DNA from: Pedobacter sp. Leaf216
GTDB lineage: Bacteria; Bacteroidota; Bacteroidia; Sphingobacteriales; Sphingobacteriaceae
NCBI RefSeq assembly: GCF_001421515.1
Contig: NZ_LMKM01000003.1
Coordinates: 231,831 to 295,830 of the forward strand
DNA: 64,000 nucleotides
Direction: 5' to 3'
Part shown: in pieces, positions 1 through 8,499 of the stretch
How the letters are laid out: every line of letters begins with the position of its first letter
How positions within the stretch are numbered: position 1 is the first letter of the stretch
Notes under the pieces: generated by a model
The model's input: the letters and a program-made list of their open reading frames with translations, nothing else
Database searches by the model: none
Told to the model about the DNA's origin: nothing
Translations under genes and position numbers: made by a program

Positions 1-1098
1 GAAATTCATCTCAAATCATCAGATTGGCTAAAACACAATCATCAAATTAATCCTGCATACGAAAATGTAATTCTGCATGTTGTTTTTGAGCATGATATAG
101 ATATTAAGAGAATAGATAATTCTACAGTACCGGTTTTAGAATTAAAGAACAGGGTTTCTCAGGCACTCATTCAAAAATACGAAAACCTGTTTCTTACATT
201 AACTGATTTTCCATGTATTGCTCAAATTGGAACGGTAGATAATTTAATAGTCAATTCCTTTTTATCCCGCACTTTAATAGAGCGTTTTGAAGAAAAAACG
301 CGTGCTGTTACCGAAACGCTAAATGAACTTAAAGGCAATTGGGATGAAACTTTTTACCGTTTTATGGCGCGTAATTTTGGTTTCAAAGTAAATGCACTTC
401 CATTCGAACTGTTGGCGAAAGCTGTTCCACAACAAATTTATGCCAAGCATAAAAATAATCCATACCAAATAGAGGCATTGGTATTTGGTGCTGCTGGCTT
501 TTTAAGTGATGATTTTGAGGAAGAGTATCCGAATAAATTAAAGGCTGAATTTCAATTTCTCCGAAAGAAATATAACATCAAGCCTGTAGAAGTTTCGCTT
601 TGGAAATTTATGAGAATGCGCCCGCAAAATTTCCCAACCATCCGGCTGGCACAGTTTGCAGCATTAATTGTAAAAACCAATCATCTTTTTTCAAAGGTTA
701 TGGAGATTAAAGATGTAGCACAATTGCGCATGCTGTTCGAAAATTTACCTGTAAATGAATACTGGAAAACGCATTATCATTTTAAAAAAGAAACTGCTGC
801 TGTTGGTATCCAAATTGGAAAAACATCTGTAGATAATATCCTGTTAAACACTGTTGCCCTGTTTTTATTTGCTTACGGAAAACATATAGCCACACAGTTT
901 TATATCAATAGTTCGATAAAATTGTTAGAAAGTCTGCCCGCCGAGCAAAATGCCATTACTGATAAATTTATGAGTGCAGGCGTTAAAATGGAACACGCTT
1001 TTGCTTCACAAGGAATTTTGCAGTTAAAAAAGCAATATTGTGATCAGAAAAAATGCTTATCTTGTGGTATTGGAATTAAAATTTTAAAGCAAGCCTAA
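1..1098 (+). CDS. DUF2851 family protein, 5' truncated by window edge
   Basis: The frame is open from base 1 through the first internal ATG at 364 to the stop at 1098, so the gene begins before the window. The N-terminal part seen (EIHLKSSDW...) and the body resemble the Bacteroidota DUF2851 family, whose function is unknown to me. The C-terminus carries a small Cys pair motif (CDQKKCLSCGIG). It is followed after about 50 nt by a small gene on the same strand. The family call is from recognition of sequence style; the biochemical role is open. Confidence 0.75.
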   Translation, partial: EIHLKSSDWLKHNHQINPAYENVILHVVFEHDIDIKRIDNSTVPVLELKNRVSQALIQKYENLFLTLTDFPCIAQIGTVDNLIVNSFLSRTLIERFEEKTRAVTETLNELKGNWDETFYRFMARNFGFKVNALPFELLAKAVPQQIYAKHKNNPYQIEALVFGAAGFLSDDFEEEYPNKLKAEFQFLRKKYNIKPVEVSLWKFMRMRPQNFPTIRLAQFAALIVKTNHLFSKVMEIKDVAQLRMLFENLPVNEYWKTHYHFKKETAAVGIQIGKTSVDNILLNTVALFLFAYGKHIATQFYINSSIKLLESLPAEQNAITDKFMSAGVKMEHAFASQGILQLKKQYCDQKKCLSCGIGIKILKQA

Positions 1099-1149
1099 CC
1101 AATAACAATTGCGCACAAAACTTTCTACCTTATAATCTGTTTTTAAATT

Positions 1150-1365
1150 ATGGAATTCCCACACGAACTAAAAGAACTTTATCCAAATCAGATTATAGAA
1201 GTAAGAGGAAATGCAGATGCATTAACTGTTATTTTGAACAAAGATGTCGACATTCATAAATTTAAAGCAGATTTGATCGATAAATTTTCAGATTTAGAAG
1301 AGCAACAAACGCTTTTTATAAAACATGAAGATAAACAGGATTTTGAAAAACTCGTGTTGGCATAA
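1150..1365 (+). CDS. small hypothetical protein (71 aa)
   Basis: This is an acidic, soluble 71 aa protein with no signal peptide or membrane segment. It starts at ATG 1150, 51 nt behind the DUF2851 gene, and may be transcribed with it. I recognise no domain. Charged residues alternate with hydrophobic ones (for example the stretch ending KLVLA), which suggests a small folded alpha/beta protein rather than a chance frame. Function unknown. Confidence 0.55.
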   Translation: MEFPHELKELYPNQIIEVRGNADALTVILNKDVDIHKFKADLIDKFSDLEEQQTLFIKHEDKQDFEKLVLA

Positions 1366-1475
1366 ACTTCAGACTAAAAATTAATCGCACCGTTAACCGA
1401 TTAATTTTGTTAGATTAGGGTTTGCAATAATTGATTTAATATTGCCGTTATTATAATTTTTAAAATAAGCTTAAT

Positions 1476-1694
1476 ATGTTCCAGAGAATTATAACTTATT
1501 TTGAGCAACAGAGTTTTGGGGTTTCTACCTATTTAGCCAATAAGTTAAATATGAGCACTGCCAAAGTCCGTTTGTTTTTTATCTACTCCTCTTTTTTAGC
1601 GGTAGGTTTCCCGATATTATTTTATTTTTTAGCAGCAGTAGTACTTGATATCAGGACATACATGAAAAGAATGCGACTTAGAATTTGGGAATGA
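1476..1694 (+). CDS. PspC-domain small membrane protein
   Basis: A 72 aa protein resembling the short stand-alone PspC domain of Bacteroidota. The N-terminal half has the helix-turn segment with NKLNMSTAKVRLFFIY. A single hydrophobic segment at about residues 34-57 follows, and then a basic tail (YMKRMRLRIWE). PspC domains sit in the inner membrane and take part in envelope stress signalling in enterobacteria; in Bacteroidota the role of the short form is not settled. It lies downstream of the DUF2851 gene in the same direction. Confidence 0.65.
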   Translation: MFQRIITYFEQQSFGVSTYLANKLNMSTAKVRLFFIYSSFLAVGFPILFYFLAAVVLDIRTYMKRMRLRIWE

Positions 1695-1763
1695 TTTTAG
1701 TTGAAAGTTCTAATTTTGATTTGCAGTAAAATCAATTGTAAACTATAAACTGTTAACTTGAAA

Positions 1764-2420
1764 CTAATCATCATCTCTCAAAATTTCGGCTATTTCATTA
1801 AAACCCTTTTCTGCGGCTAAATCTGCTGGCAATTTTCCACCTTCCATTCGTAAAGAAACTTCAGCGCCGTGTTCAAGCAATAAAATAATCAGCTCTATAT
1901 TTCCCAATTGTGCTGCCGTGTGCAAAGGAGCCAATCCCGCTTTCTGACAAACATTAGGATACGCACCAGCATCTAAAAGCATTTTGGTGATGTTGAAATT
2001 ATTTGCAGCAACTGCCGAGTGGATTGGAAAAACATTAAAACCATTTTTAGATGCCAGGTTAACATCTGCGCCTTTTAATACCAAAAAGCGGGTTAAATCC
2101 TCATGCCCAAAATAACAAGCTAAGCCTAGTGGAGTAAAACCATCTTCCGAAAATTGGTTAATGACATCAGGGTTTTGAAAAATTAATTGTGACGCGGCAT
2201 CAAATTTGCCAACTGCGCATGCCTCAAATAAGGTAATATTATCAACAAATTCTGCAATTAAATCGGCTATATCCTGTTTTTTGTAATAACAGGCCAATAA
2301 TAACGGAGAAATGTGATGAGAGGTGTCAACATTTGCCAGTTTTGGATTTTCAATCAGGATTTCTTTAACCGATTGTAGATTTCCTGTTTCTATTTGCTCC
2401 TCAAGTTGCGCTATGCTCAT
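1764..2420 (-). CDS. ankyrin repeat protein
   Basis: A 218 aa protein made largely of ankyrin repeats. Typical repeat cores are visible: DGFTPLGLACYFGHEDLTRFL, NGFNVFPIHSAVAANNFNITKMLL and AGLAPLHTAAQLGNIELIILL, each about 33 residues. There is no signal peptide, so it is probably cytoplasmic. Ankyrin repeats bind proteins; no enzymatic domain is attached. The gene is convergent with the PspC-like gene and its start at 2420 faces the repeat-rich region before ftsK. Confidence 0.85.
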   Translation of the reverse strand: MSIAQLEEQIETGNLQSVKEILIENPKLANVDTSHHISPLLLACYYKKQDIADLIAEFVDNITLFEACAVGKFDAASQLIFQNPDVINQFSEDGFTPLGLACYFGHEDLTRFLVLKGADVNLASKNGFNVFPIHSAVAANNFNITKMLLDAGAYPNVCQKAGLAPLHTAAQLGNIELIILLLEHGAEVSLRMEGGKLPADLAAEKGFNEIAEILRDDD

Positions 2421-2509
2421 AGTATTATTTCATAAATCGCTTTAAATTAACAAAAAATAAGAAAATGTTAAATTAATGCTTAAATATATATAGTGTAAAG
2501 CAATCTATC

Positions 2510-2585
2510 AAAATATAGTACCTTAAAAAGCTGTATACTGAAAAGCTTTTAACTGAAAGCTGCTAACTGAAAACTGTTAATTGAT
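2510..2585. repeat. degenerate short tandem repeat
   Basis: Imperfect repeats of a 12-13 base unit of the type CTGAAAGCTGNTAA follow each other here. A looser stretch of the same flavour lies at 1700-1765. It is non-coding filler as far as I can see. Confidence 0.5.
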
Positions 2586-2686
2586 TTGGGCGTTACCCAA
2601 GCTACGCAAGGGCCGGGCTTTTCAGGGCTGCGCTGCGCTCCGGTACCGATGAAAAATCGGTACTGAACCCTTACAATCCCTAACGC
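2586..2686. repeat. dispersed intergenic element (GGGCGTTACCC...CCCTAACGC)
   Basis: A GC-rich island in AT-rich DNA, starting TTGGGCGTTACCC and ending ACAATCCCTAACGC. It has an internal hairpin of GTACCGAT around GAAAA at 2643-2663. I recognise this style as a repeat found in many Bacteroidota intergenic regions, where it often produces false small ORFs; a 66 aa minus-strand frame covers it here and should be ignored. Copy number in the genome cannot be counted from this window. Confidence 0.5.
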
Positions 2687-2801
2687 AAAACCCACGGTTT
2701 TAGGCATGGTTTTAATACCTGCCGCTATGATTCGTGCCCCAAAAATCATTTGTTATACTTAGTTAGAAACCTAAGAATTACCATTTTAAGTAAAATAAAC
2801 C

Positions 2802-2905
2802 TGATAAAGCGGAAAGCCCGGATCCCGATTTTTCCATCGGGAGAGGACTTGGAGCGGTAGCAGGACTGTTATAACCCAAAAGCACCGAACCCTGCTTTTC
2901 TAAAA
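2802..2905 (+). repeat. dispersed intergenic element (GCGGAAAGCCCGG...GAGGACTTGGAGCGG), copy 1
   Basis: The block contains GCGGAAAGCCCGG, then a short hairpin (CCCGAT around TTTTCC, 2824-2841), then GAGGACTTGGAGCGG and AGCAGGACTGTTATA. A second copy in the opposite direction is at 42222-42290, sharing the CTCCAAGTCCTC and CCGGGCTTT blocks with a different middle. That pattern fits a dispersed palindromic repeat family rather than a gene. Confidence 0.55.
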
Positions 2906-2949
2906 TAAGCCAACTATTAACCCAAGTATGTTTAATTATATCCTACAAT

Positions 2950-3080
2950 AAAAATCCCGTTTAACCTCTCCAGGTAAAACGGGATAAAACCTAAAACAAA
3001 ATCCGTCTCATTTGACAAAACGTAACAACTTGTGCGTTGTTAAAATAAAAGACGCTAATTTCTGTTTAAGGTTTAATGCC
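2950..3080 (-). ncRNA. candidate structured small RNA with terminator
   Basis: Three nested helices can be paired by eye. The outer one joins 2987-2997 to 3064-3074 (10 of 11 pairs), the middle one 3004-3013 to 3043-3054, and the apical one TAACAAC 3023-3029 to GTTGTTA 3036-3042 around a six-base loop. Read on the minus strand, the structure is followed at once by a strong hairpin (ATCCCGTTT with AAACGGGAT, 2954-2985) and a T run, which is a rho-independent terminator. No minus-strand gene feeds that terminator. I could not see a clean promoter for it, and I do not recognise the RNA family. Confidence 0.45.
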
Positions 3081-3249
3081 CGATGAATATTTTTATTTAA
3101 TTTAAGGCGGATTATAGAATTACACTAAATTAAAGATAGTTAATGTTTCTATCGTGGTTAATTAGATGTAATTATAATAAATGAGGTAGTAAAACTGCTT
3201 ATTACAGTATCAGTTGCGATAAGTGATTATTTTTTTTGTAAGGCTTTCG

Positions 3250-3280
3250 TTAATGCTGCGCAGTTTTATCTAAGTTTGTT
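3250..3280 (+). promoter_or_regulatory. ftsK promoter, TAAGTTTG -7 box
   Basis: TAAGTTTG at 3271-3278 matches the Bacteroidota -7 consensus TAnnTTTG and lies 28 nt before the ftsK start. The -33 element is weak. The surrounding 29 bases recur with one mismatch at 7171-7199 before the small gene at 7204. Confidence 0.6.
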
Positions 3281-3306
3281 CAATATTAAATTATTTAGGA
3301 TAGAAA

Positions 3307-5904
3307 ATGTCGGTAAGGGGTAACCAGTTTAAAACCAATACATTCAGAGATAAAGGTGCAGAAAGTGCACCCGGCAGATCATCATCAGGCCGCCAGGCAA
3401 AAGAAAAACGAGAATTTTTGCCAAGCTTCGATCTGGCTGATGGGCGTGCAATTAAAATTGTAGGTCTGTTTTTTGTGATATTGTCGCTATATTTTTTAAT
3501 TGCTTTTACTTCATATTTATTTACCTGGCAAGATGATCAGAGTTATGTAATTGATGCCAATGGTGGGTGGAGCAATCTTTTTAAAACAACCGATGAGCTT
3601 AAAGAAGCCGGGGTAACCACTCCAGTTGTACAAAACTGGTTGGGTAAATTTGGTGCTTTATTATCGCACCAGTTTATTTACGAATGGTTCGGTATTGCCT
3701 CATTTTTATTTGTACTGGCTTTTTTTATTATCGGCTACCGTTTGTTATTTAAGGTTAAAATCCTTTCCATTTCTAAAACATTGGGCTATAGCTTTTTCTT
3801 TTTATTGTTTATTTCTTTAACGTTAGGTTTTGCACACAGTTTCTGGTCAGAATCACCACATTATTTAGAGGGCGAATTTGGTTACTGGAGCAATAAATTA
3901 TTGGGCGCCCAAGTTGGGGCAGCTGGAGTTGCCGGCTTAATTGCTTTTGCTGGTTTAACCATTTTAATAATTGCATACAATATCGATTTTAAATTTCCTG
4001 AGCGTAAAGAGAAAGAAGTTTACCTGGATAATGAGACACCAGATTATGTTAACGATATCAGGGAACAATCGGTAAAAAGCAAAACTTTTGAAGACCCAAC
4101 TGAGCCAATTGAATTCCCCGTGCGCGATAAAGCACCTGTAAGTAATGAGCGTAAACAACAGAACGTAGTTTTACAGCCTAGCCGTTACGAAGAAAAAGAA
4201 GAGGAAGAAGCAATAGCTCCACCGGTTGTATTGTCTCCATTGGCTACAAATTTACCTCTGGCCACTGCTGCGGCTGCTTCGTTGCCATTAACGGTTGAGC
4301 CACCAATAGAAGTAGAAAAAGAACCTGCTTTTACCATTGAGAAAACAGAAGAAGAAAAAAAATCAGAAGATCTGGTTGAGCAGTTTGGTAATTATGACGA
4401 GAAATTAGATTTATCAGGTTATAAATACCCTACAATCGATTTGCTGGAAAACTATGGTACCAATAAAATTTCGGTTAATGCCGAAGAATTAGAAGCCAAT
4501 AAGAATAAAATTGTAGAAACCCTTAACCATTACAATATCGAAATTGATAAGATTAAGGCAACAATTGGCCCAACGGTTACCCTTTACGAAATTATTCCTG
4601 CGCCAGGGGTTAGGATTTCGAAGATTAAAAACCTTGAAGATGATATTGCACTTTCCCTGGCCGCATTAGGGATCCGTATTATTGCTCCAATGCCCGGTAA
4701 AGGTACAATTGGTATCGAGGTGCCCAACCAGCACCCTGAAATGGTGCCGATGCGCAGTATTTTAAATACCGAAAAGTGGAGCCAAACCACTATGGATTTA
4801 CCAATTGCCTTAGGTAAAACCATTAGTAACGAGGTTTTTATAGCAGATTTGGCTAAAATGCCCCATTTATTGGTGGCCGGAGCAACCGGTCAGGGTAAAT
4901 CAGTAGGTATTAATGCCATTCTGGTATCCCTGTTATTTAAAAAACACCCTGCGCAGTTAAAATTTGTATTGGTCGATCCGAAAAAGGTAGAGTTAACTTT
5001 ATTTAACCGGATAGAAAGGCACTTTTTGGCCAAACTCCCTGGAGAGGCCGATGCGATTATCACCGACACCAAAAAAGTAGTAAATACTTTAAATTCACTC
5101 TGTATTGAAATGGATCAGCGTTACGATTTATTGAAAGATGCACAGGTAAGAAATTTAAAAGAGTACAACGATAAGTTTATCAAGCGCAAGCTTAACCCTA
5201 ATAACGGGCACAGGTTTTTACCTTTCATTGTGTTAGTGGTTGATGAGTTTGCCGATTTAATGATGACGGCCGGTAAAGAAGTTGAAGCCCCAATTGCACG
5301 TTTGGCTCAGTTGGCAAGGGCAATCGGTATTCACCTGGTTTTGGCTACACAGCGGCCATCGGTAAATATTATTACGGGTACAATTAAAGCCAATTTCCCG
5401 GCAAGGTTAGCGTTTAGGGTTTTGTCGAAAATCGATTCGCGTACCATTTTAGATAGTGGTGGTGCAGATCAGTTAATCGGTCGTGGTGATATGCTTTTAT
5501 CTACGGGGAGCGACTTAATCAGGCTACAGTGTGCTTTCGTTGATACACCTGAGGTTGATCGTATTTCTGAATATATCGGTAACCAGCGCGGTTATGCAGA
5601 TGCTTATCAGCTGCCAGAATATGTTGATGAAGCAGGCGAGGGAAGCAAAGCTGATTTCGACCCAAATGAGCGCGATAAGTTTTTTGAAGATGCTGCAAGA
5701 TTGATTGTGATGCATCAGCAAGGATCTACGTCGTTAATACAGCGTAAACTTAAGTTAGGATACAACAGGGCAGGTAGGATTATCGATCAATTGGAGGCTG
5801 CCGGTATTGTTGGTCCGTTTGAAGGAAGTAAGGCCCGCGAGGTTTTATATCCTGATGAATACGCTTTGGAACAGTTCTTGAATAGCATGAACGACAAAGA
5901 CTAG
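3307..5904 (+). CDS. ftsK: DNA translocase FtsK
   Basis: FtsK pumps DNA at the closing septum and helps resolve chromosome dimers. The 865 aa protein has four or five N-terminal membrane segments between about residues 48 and 225 and a variable acidic linker to about 350. The RecA-like motor follows, with Walker A GATGQGKS at 525-532 and Walker B VLVVDE at 642-647. A C-terminal gamma winged helix lies at about 795-860 (RKLKLGYNRAGRIIDQLE). Length and domain order are normal for Bacteroidota. The start at 3307 follows a good promoter by 28 nt. The next gene is lolA, an old neighbour of ftsK also in proteobacteria. Confidence 0.96.
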   Translation: MSVRGNQFKTNTFRDKGAESAPGRSSSGRQAKEKREFLPSFDLADGRAIKIVGLFFVILSLYFLIAFTSYLFTWQDDQSYVIDANGGWSNLFKTTDELKEAGVTTPVVQNWLGKFGALLSHQFIYEWFGIASFLFVLAFFIIGYRLLFKVKILSISKTLGYSFFFLLFISLTLGFAHSFWSESPHYLEGEFGYWSNKLLGAQVGAAGVAGLIAFAGLTILIIAYNIDFKFPERKEKEVYLDNETPDYVNDIREQSVKSKTFEDPTEPIEFPVRDKAPVSNERKQQNVVLQPSRYEEKEEEEAIAPPVVLSPLATNLPLATAAAASLPLTVEPPIEVEKEPAFTIEKTEEEKKSEDLVEQFGNYDEKLDLSGYKYPTIDLLENYGTNKISVNAEELEANKNKIVETLNHYNIEIDKIKATIGPTVTLYEIIPAPGVRISKIKNLEDDIALSLAALGIRIIAPMPGKGTIGIEVPNQHPEMVPMRSILNTEKWSQTTMDLPIALGKTISNEVFIADLAKMPHLLVAGATGQGKSVGINAILVSLLFKKHPAQLKFVLVDPKKVELTLFNRIERHFLAKLPGEADAIITDTKKVVNTLNSLCIEMDQRYDLLKDAQVRNLKEYNDKFIKRKLNPNNGHRFLPFIVLVVDEFADLMMTAGKEVEAPIARLAQLARAIGIHLVLATQRPSVNIITGTIKANFPARLAFRVLSKIDSRTILDSGGADQLIGRGDMLLSTGSDLIRLQCAFVDTPEVDRISEYIGNQRGYADAYQLPEYVDEAGEGSKADFDPNERDKFFEDAARLIVMHQQGSTSLIQRKLKLGYNRAGRIIDQLEAAGIVGPFEGSKAREVLYPDEYALEQFLNSMNDKD

Positions 5905-5965
5905 ATTAAACCAATACCAAAAAATCTACTCTAACGTTTCAAAGAAAAAACTTAAAAAAGAAAAG

Positions 5966-6616
5966 ATGAAGAAATTAATTTCAGCATTGATGGTTGTAGT
6001 TGCTTTTACAACATCAACCTATGCTCAAACTGATGCGAAAGCTAAAGCAATTTTAGCTGAGGTAAGTAAAAAATACAAATCGTATAATGTTGTGAAAACT
6101 GATTTTACCTTTACCCTGGATAATCCAAAAGCTAAAGTAAAAGAAACACAACAAGGTACTTTATATGTTAAAGCCAACTCTAACAAATACAAAGTTGCCA
6201 TGACTAACCAGGAGTTGTTTAGCGATGGTAAAAGCCAGTGGACTTACCTAAAAAAAGATAAAGAAGTGCAGGTAAGCAATGTAGATAACAGCGGCGATGC
6301 CATTAACCCTGCAAAGATTTTTACGGTTTATGAAAAAGGATTTAAATATGTTTATACCGGCGAAGAAAAAGCTGGTGCTAAAACTTATCAAATGATTGAT
6401 TTAACTCCTGTGGATGCAAAAAAATCGATTTTTAAAGTGCGTTTAAGTATTGATAAAGCTGCTAAGCAAATTGCAAATGTTGTTTTATTTGATAAGAACG
6501 GGAATAAGTATACTTACAACGTGAAAACTTTTTCACCTAATGTAAATGTGCCAGAAACTACTTTTGCTTTCGATGCAAAGAAATATCCTGGTGTTGAAGT
6601 GGTAGATTTAAGATAA
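5966..6616 (+). CDS. lolA: outer membrane lipoprotein carrier LolA
   Basis: LolA carries lipoproteins across the periplasm to the outer membrane. The 216 aa protein has a signal peptide of about 20 residues ending TSTYA, then the LolA-like fold with repeated antiparallel strands (GTLYVKANSNKYKVAM, QELFSDGKSQWTYL). It sits 61 nt behind ftsK and is probably co-transcribed with it. A strong terminator follows at 6648. Bacteroidota LolA proteins are divergent, so the name rests on fold-like pattern, signal peptide and the ftsK-lolA order. Confidence 0.85.
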   Translation: MKKLISALMVVVAFTTSTYAQTDAKAKAILAEVSKKYKSYNVVKTDFTFTLDNPKAKVKETQQGTLYVKANSNKYKVAMTNQELFSDGKSQWTYLKKDKEVQVSNVDNSGDAINPAKIFTVYEKGFKYVYTGEEKAGAKTYQMIDLTPVDAKKSIFKVRLSIDKAAKQIANVVLFDKNGNKYTYNVKTFSPNVNVPETTFAFDAKKYPGVEVVDLR

Positions 6617-6647
6617 TCATAATTTCTGCGCCAAGCGGATGAAACAT

Positions 6648-6682
6648 AAAAGGTTCAGTTGGAAACAACTGAACCTTTTTTA
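6648..6682 (+). terminator. rho-independent terminator after lolA
   Basis: A perfect 14 bp stem, AAAAGGTTCAGTTG with its complement, closes a GAAA tetraloop and runs into six Ts. It ends the ftsK-lolA unit. Confidence 0.9.
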
Positions 6683-6769
6683 GTTTTATTGAAATCAGAT
6701 TTTTAGGCATATCGCAGGCCATATATTGCTTTTTTGGAAAGCATTTACAGTAATTCTTAGGTTACACTA

Positions 6770-7125
6770 GTCCCGCCATTCTCTATAGGCCCGATGAAGA
6801 ATCGTGCGCTGCCGCTGCTGTCGGGTTTAAGTGGCACGGTCCTTTTAAGAAACAATGGTTTTCTAGCAACATTCAAAAAATCGAATAAATTCTTTAGAAT
6901 AATAAGGTAAGCACATTTCAATAAAACTGGTAGGGAGCGAACGCGTTTCCTGAACACTGATAGAAGTTAGTGTTTGGCTAAAACACAGGAACTCGATGAC
7001 AGGTTTTACAATGAATTGTCTCCACCGTAGTGTTCCAAAGGAGCTCCTTTGGAGGAGAGATCTTTTCGTCTAGTTCAAAGATCTCTCCACTACGCTTTGC
7101 TCCGGTCGAGATGACGCTGATTTTT
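6770..7125. repeat. intergenic region with dispersed repeat fragments
   Basis: No gene is supported here. At 7069-7118 lies AGATCTCTCCACTACGC...GGTCGAGATGACG, a member of a repeat style common between Pedobacter genes. A shorter related piece is at 7019-7031, and an 18 bp perfect palindrome (CCAAAGGAGCTCCTTTGG) at 7035-7052. At 6790-6830 a CCCGA...TCGGG inverted pair resembles the layout of the other GC-rich elements. The 66 aa minus-strand frame across it is not convincing. Confidence 0.5.
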
Positions 7126-7170
7126 CGAAATGAACATAGTGGTTGATAAATTTTTCATCATGTGTTTATG

Positions 7171-7199
7171 AATGCTGCGCAGATTTATCTAAGTTTGTT
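7171..7199 (+). promoter_or_regulatory. promoter with TAAGTTTG box, near-copy of the ftsK promoter block
   Basis: TAAGTTTG sits at 7190-7197, and 28 of 29 bases match 3252-3280 upstream of ftsK. The box lies inside the upstream extension of the reading frame that opens at 7162. This argues that translation begins at ATG 7204, close to the expected transcript start. Confidence 0.55.
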
Positions 7200-7203
7200 T
7201 CCA

Positions 7204-7476
7204 ATGTCGTTATCACTAACAAACCATACTTTAGAGAAATTAGAAGCCCTGCTTTTCGCAATGGGTTATAAGGTGCGCTACGAGAAAGGGAACTTTAAAA
7301 CAGGTTCTTGTTTGCTCGAGCACAATAAGGTAATAGTAGTGAATAAATTTTCTAACCTGGAAGGAAAAATTGCCGCATTGGTTACACTTGTAAAACAAAC
7401 CAATACAGATGAAAACGGGTTAGACGAAAAACAGCGTCAGTTTTATCAATCCTTACAACAAACCGAATTATTTTAA
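7204..7476 (+). CDS. small hypothetical protein (90 aa)
   Basis: A 90 aa soluble protein beginning MSLSLTNHTLEKLEALL. An in-frame ATG exists at 7162, but a -7 promoter box at 7190-7197 lies between the two, so 7204 is preferred. That would give a leaderless or nearly leaderless message. The middle (GYKVRYEKGNFKTGSCLLEHNKVIVVNK) suggests a small beta-rich fold. I do not recognise a named domain. It is followed 43 nt later by the metallo-hydrolase and probably shares its transcript. Confidence 0.65.
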   Translation: MSLSLTNHTLEKLEALLFAMGYKVRYEKGNFKTGSCLLEHNKVIVVNKFSNLEGKIAALVTLVKQTNTDENGLDEKQRQFYQSLQQTELF

Positions 7477-7519
7477 TGAAGATACAGCACAGCCATTATA
7501 GAAAGGAAATTTTGAGCAG

Positions 7520-8284
7520 ATGAAAGTTACTTTTTTAGGTACCGGTACATCACAAGGCGTTCCTGTAATTGCTTGTAGCTGTGAGGTATGTCTATCTTCT
7601 GATAAGAAAGATAACCGTTTAAGAACTTCTATTTTAATTGAAACAGCCGATAAAACCATCGTGGTAGATAGCGGACCAGATTTTCGTTACCAGCTTTTGC
7701 GTGAGCAGGTAAAAGATCTTGATGCCGTGCTGTTTACTCATGAGCATAAAGATCACATTGCCGGTTTGGATGATATTAGGCCGTTTAATTATTTATTGCA
7801 TAAGGTAATAGATGTTTATGCCACCGAAAGGGTACAAACGGCTTTAAAAAGAGAGTTTTATTACATTTTTGCCGAAACCAAATACCATGGTTTACCGCAA
7901 ATTAACCTGCATACGGTAAACAATGGAGAAGATTTTAAAATTGGCCAAAGTACCATTATTCCTTTCGAGGTAATGCACCATTTACTACCGATTACCGGCT
8001 ATAGGATTGGCGATTTTACTTATATCACTGATGCCAAAACCATATCAGCGCAAAGTTTCGAAAAAATACAAGGCTCAAAGGTATTGGTGCTTAATGCCTT
8101 GCAAAATGAGCCGCATATTTCTCATTTCACCTTAAACGAAGCTATTGCTTTTGCAAACAGGGTAGGGGCCGAAACTACTTACCTTACACACATTAGCCAT
8201 AATTTGGGTAAACATGCCGATGTAGATAAAGATTTACCAGGAAATATAAAACTGGCTTACGATGGTTTAAAAATAGAAGTTTAA
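7520..8284 (+). CDS. MBL-fold metallo-hydrolase, PhnP-like
   Basis: A 254 aa metallo-beta-lactamase-fold hydrolase. The GTGTSQGVP start and the metal motif H74-E-H-K-D-H79, followed by GLDDIRPFN, are typical of the PhnP / cyclic-phosphate phosphodiesterase branch. Further likely ligands are in MHHLLP, ITDAKT and THISHN. An N-terminal CSCEVC stretch (residues about 17-22) matches the structural zinc site of PhnP-like proteins. PhnP opens ribosyl 1,2-cyclic phosphates, but there are no phosphonate genes nearby, so the substrate is uncertain. Confidence 0.85.
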   Translation: MKVTFLGTGTSQGVPVIACSCEVCLSSDKKDNRLRTSILIETADKTIVVDSGPDFRYQLLREQVKDLDAVLFTHEHKDHIAGLDDIRPFNYLLHKVIDVYATERVQTALKREFYYIFAETKYHGLPQINLHTVNNGEDFKIGQSTIIPFEVMHHLLPITGYRIGDFTYITDAKTISAQSFEKIQGSKVLVLNALQNEPHISHFTLNEAIAFANRVGAETTYLTHISHNLGKHADVDKDLPGNIKLAYDGLKIEV

Positions 8285-8310
8285 AGGCTTTTTAAAATCC
8301 AAAATTAAAT

Positions 8311-8318
8311 TATATTTG
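8311..8318 (+). promoter_or_regulatory. tRNA-Leu promoter -7 box
   Basis: TATATTTG fits TAnnTTTG and lies about 54 nt before the mature tRNA end. The -33 element is not clear. Confidence 0.45.
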
Positions 8319-8371
8319 CAGCACAAATTAGGTGGCTATTTTAATAGCAATTTATATATTGTGCAATACAA

Positions 8372-8455
8372 ACCCAGGTGGCGAAATTGGTAGACGCACC
8401 AGCTTGAGGGGCTGGCGCCTGTATGGGTGTGGGAGTTCGAATCTCCTCTTGGGTA
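8372..8455 (+). tRNA. tRNA-Leu (GAG)
   Basis: The cloverleaf closes: acceptor ACCCAGG with CTTGGGT, anticodon stem CCAGC/GCTGG around TTGAGGG giving anticodon GAG, a class II variable arm, T arm GGGAG-TTCGAAT-CTCCT, and discriminator A. CCA is not encoded. It is followed by a terminator and then the recombinase gene. Confidence 0.95.
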
Positions 8456-8462
8456 CCGCCTA

Positions 8463-8499
8463 AAATAGCTAACAATCAGATTGTTAGCTATTTATCTTT
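8463..8499 (+). terminator. terminator after tRNA-Leu
   Basis: A perfect 13 bp stem, AAATAGCTAACAA with TTGTTAGCTATTT, around TCAGA, followed by a T-rich stretch. Confidence 0.8.

Noticed and set aside
2549..2749. 66 aa minus-strand frame before ftsK
   Set aside because: It runs through a GC-rich dispersed repeat and has no plausible start region; such frames accompany this repeat in many genomes.
6757..6957. 66 aa minus-strand frame
   Set aside because: It lies across repeat fragments, has a composition unlike real genes here and no promoter.
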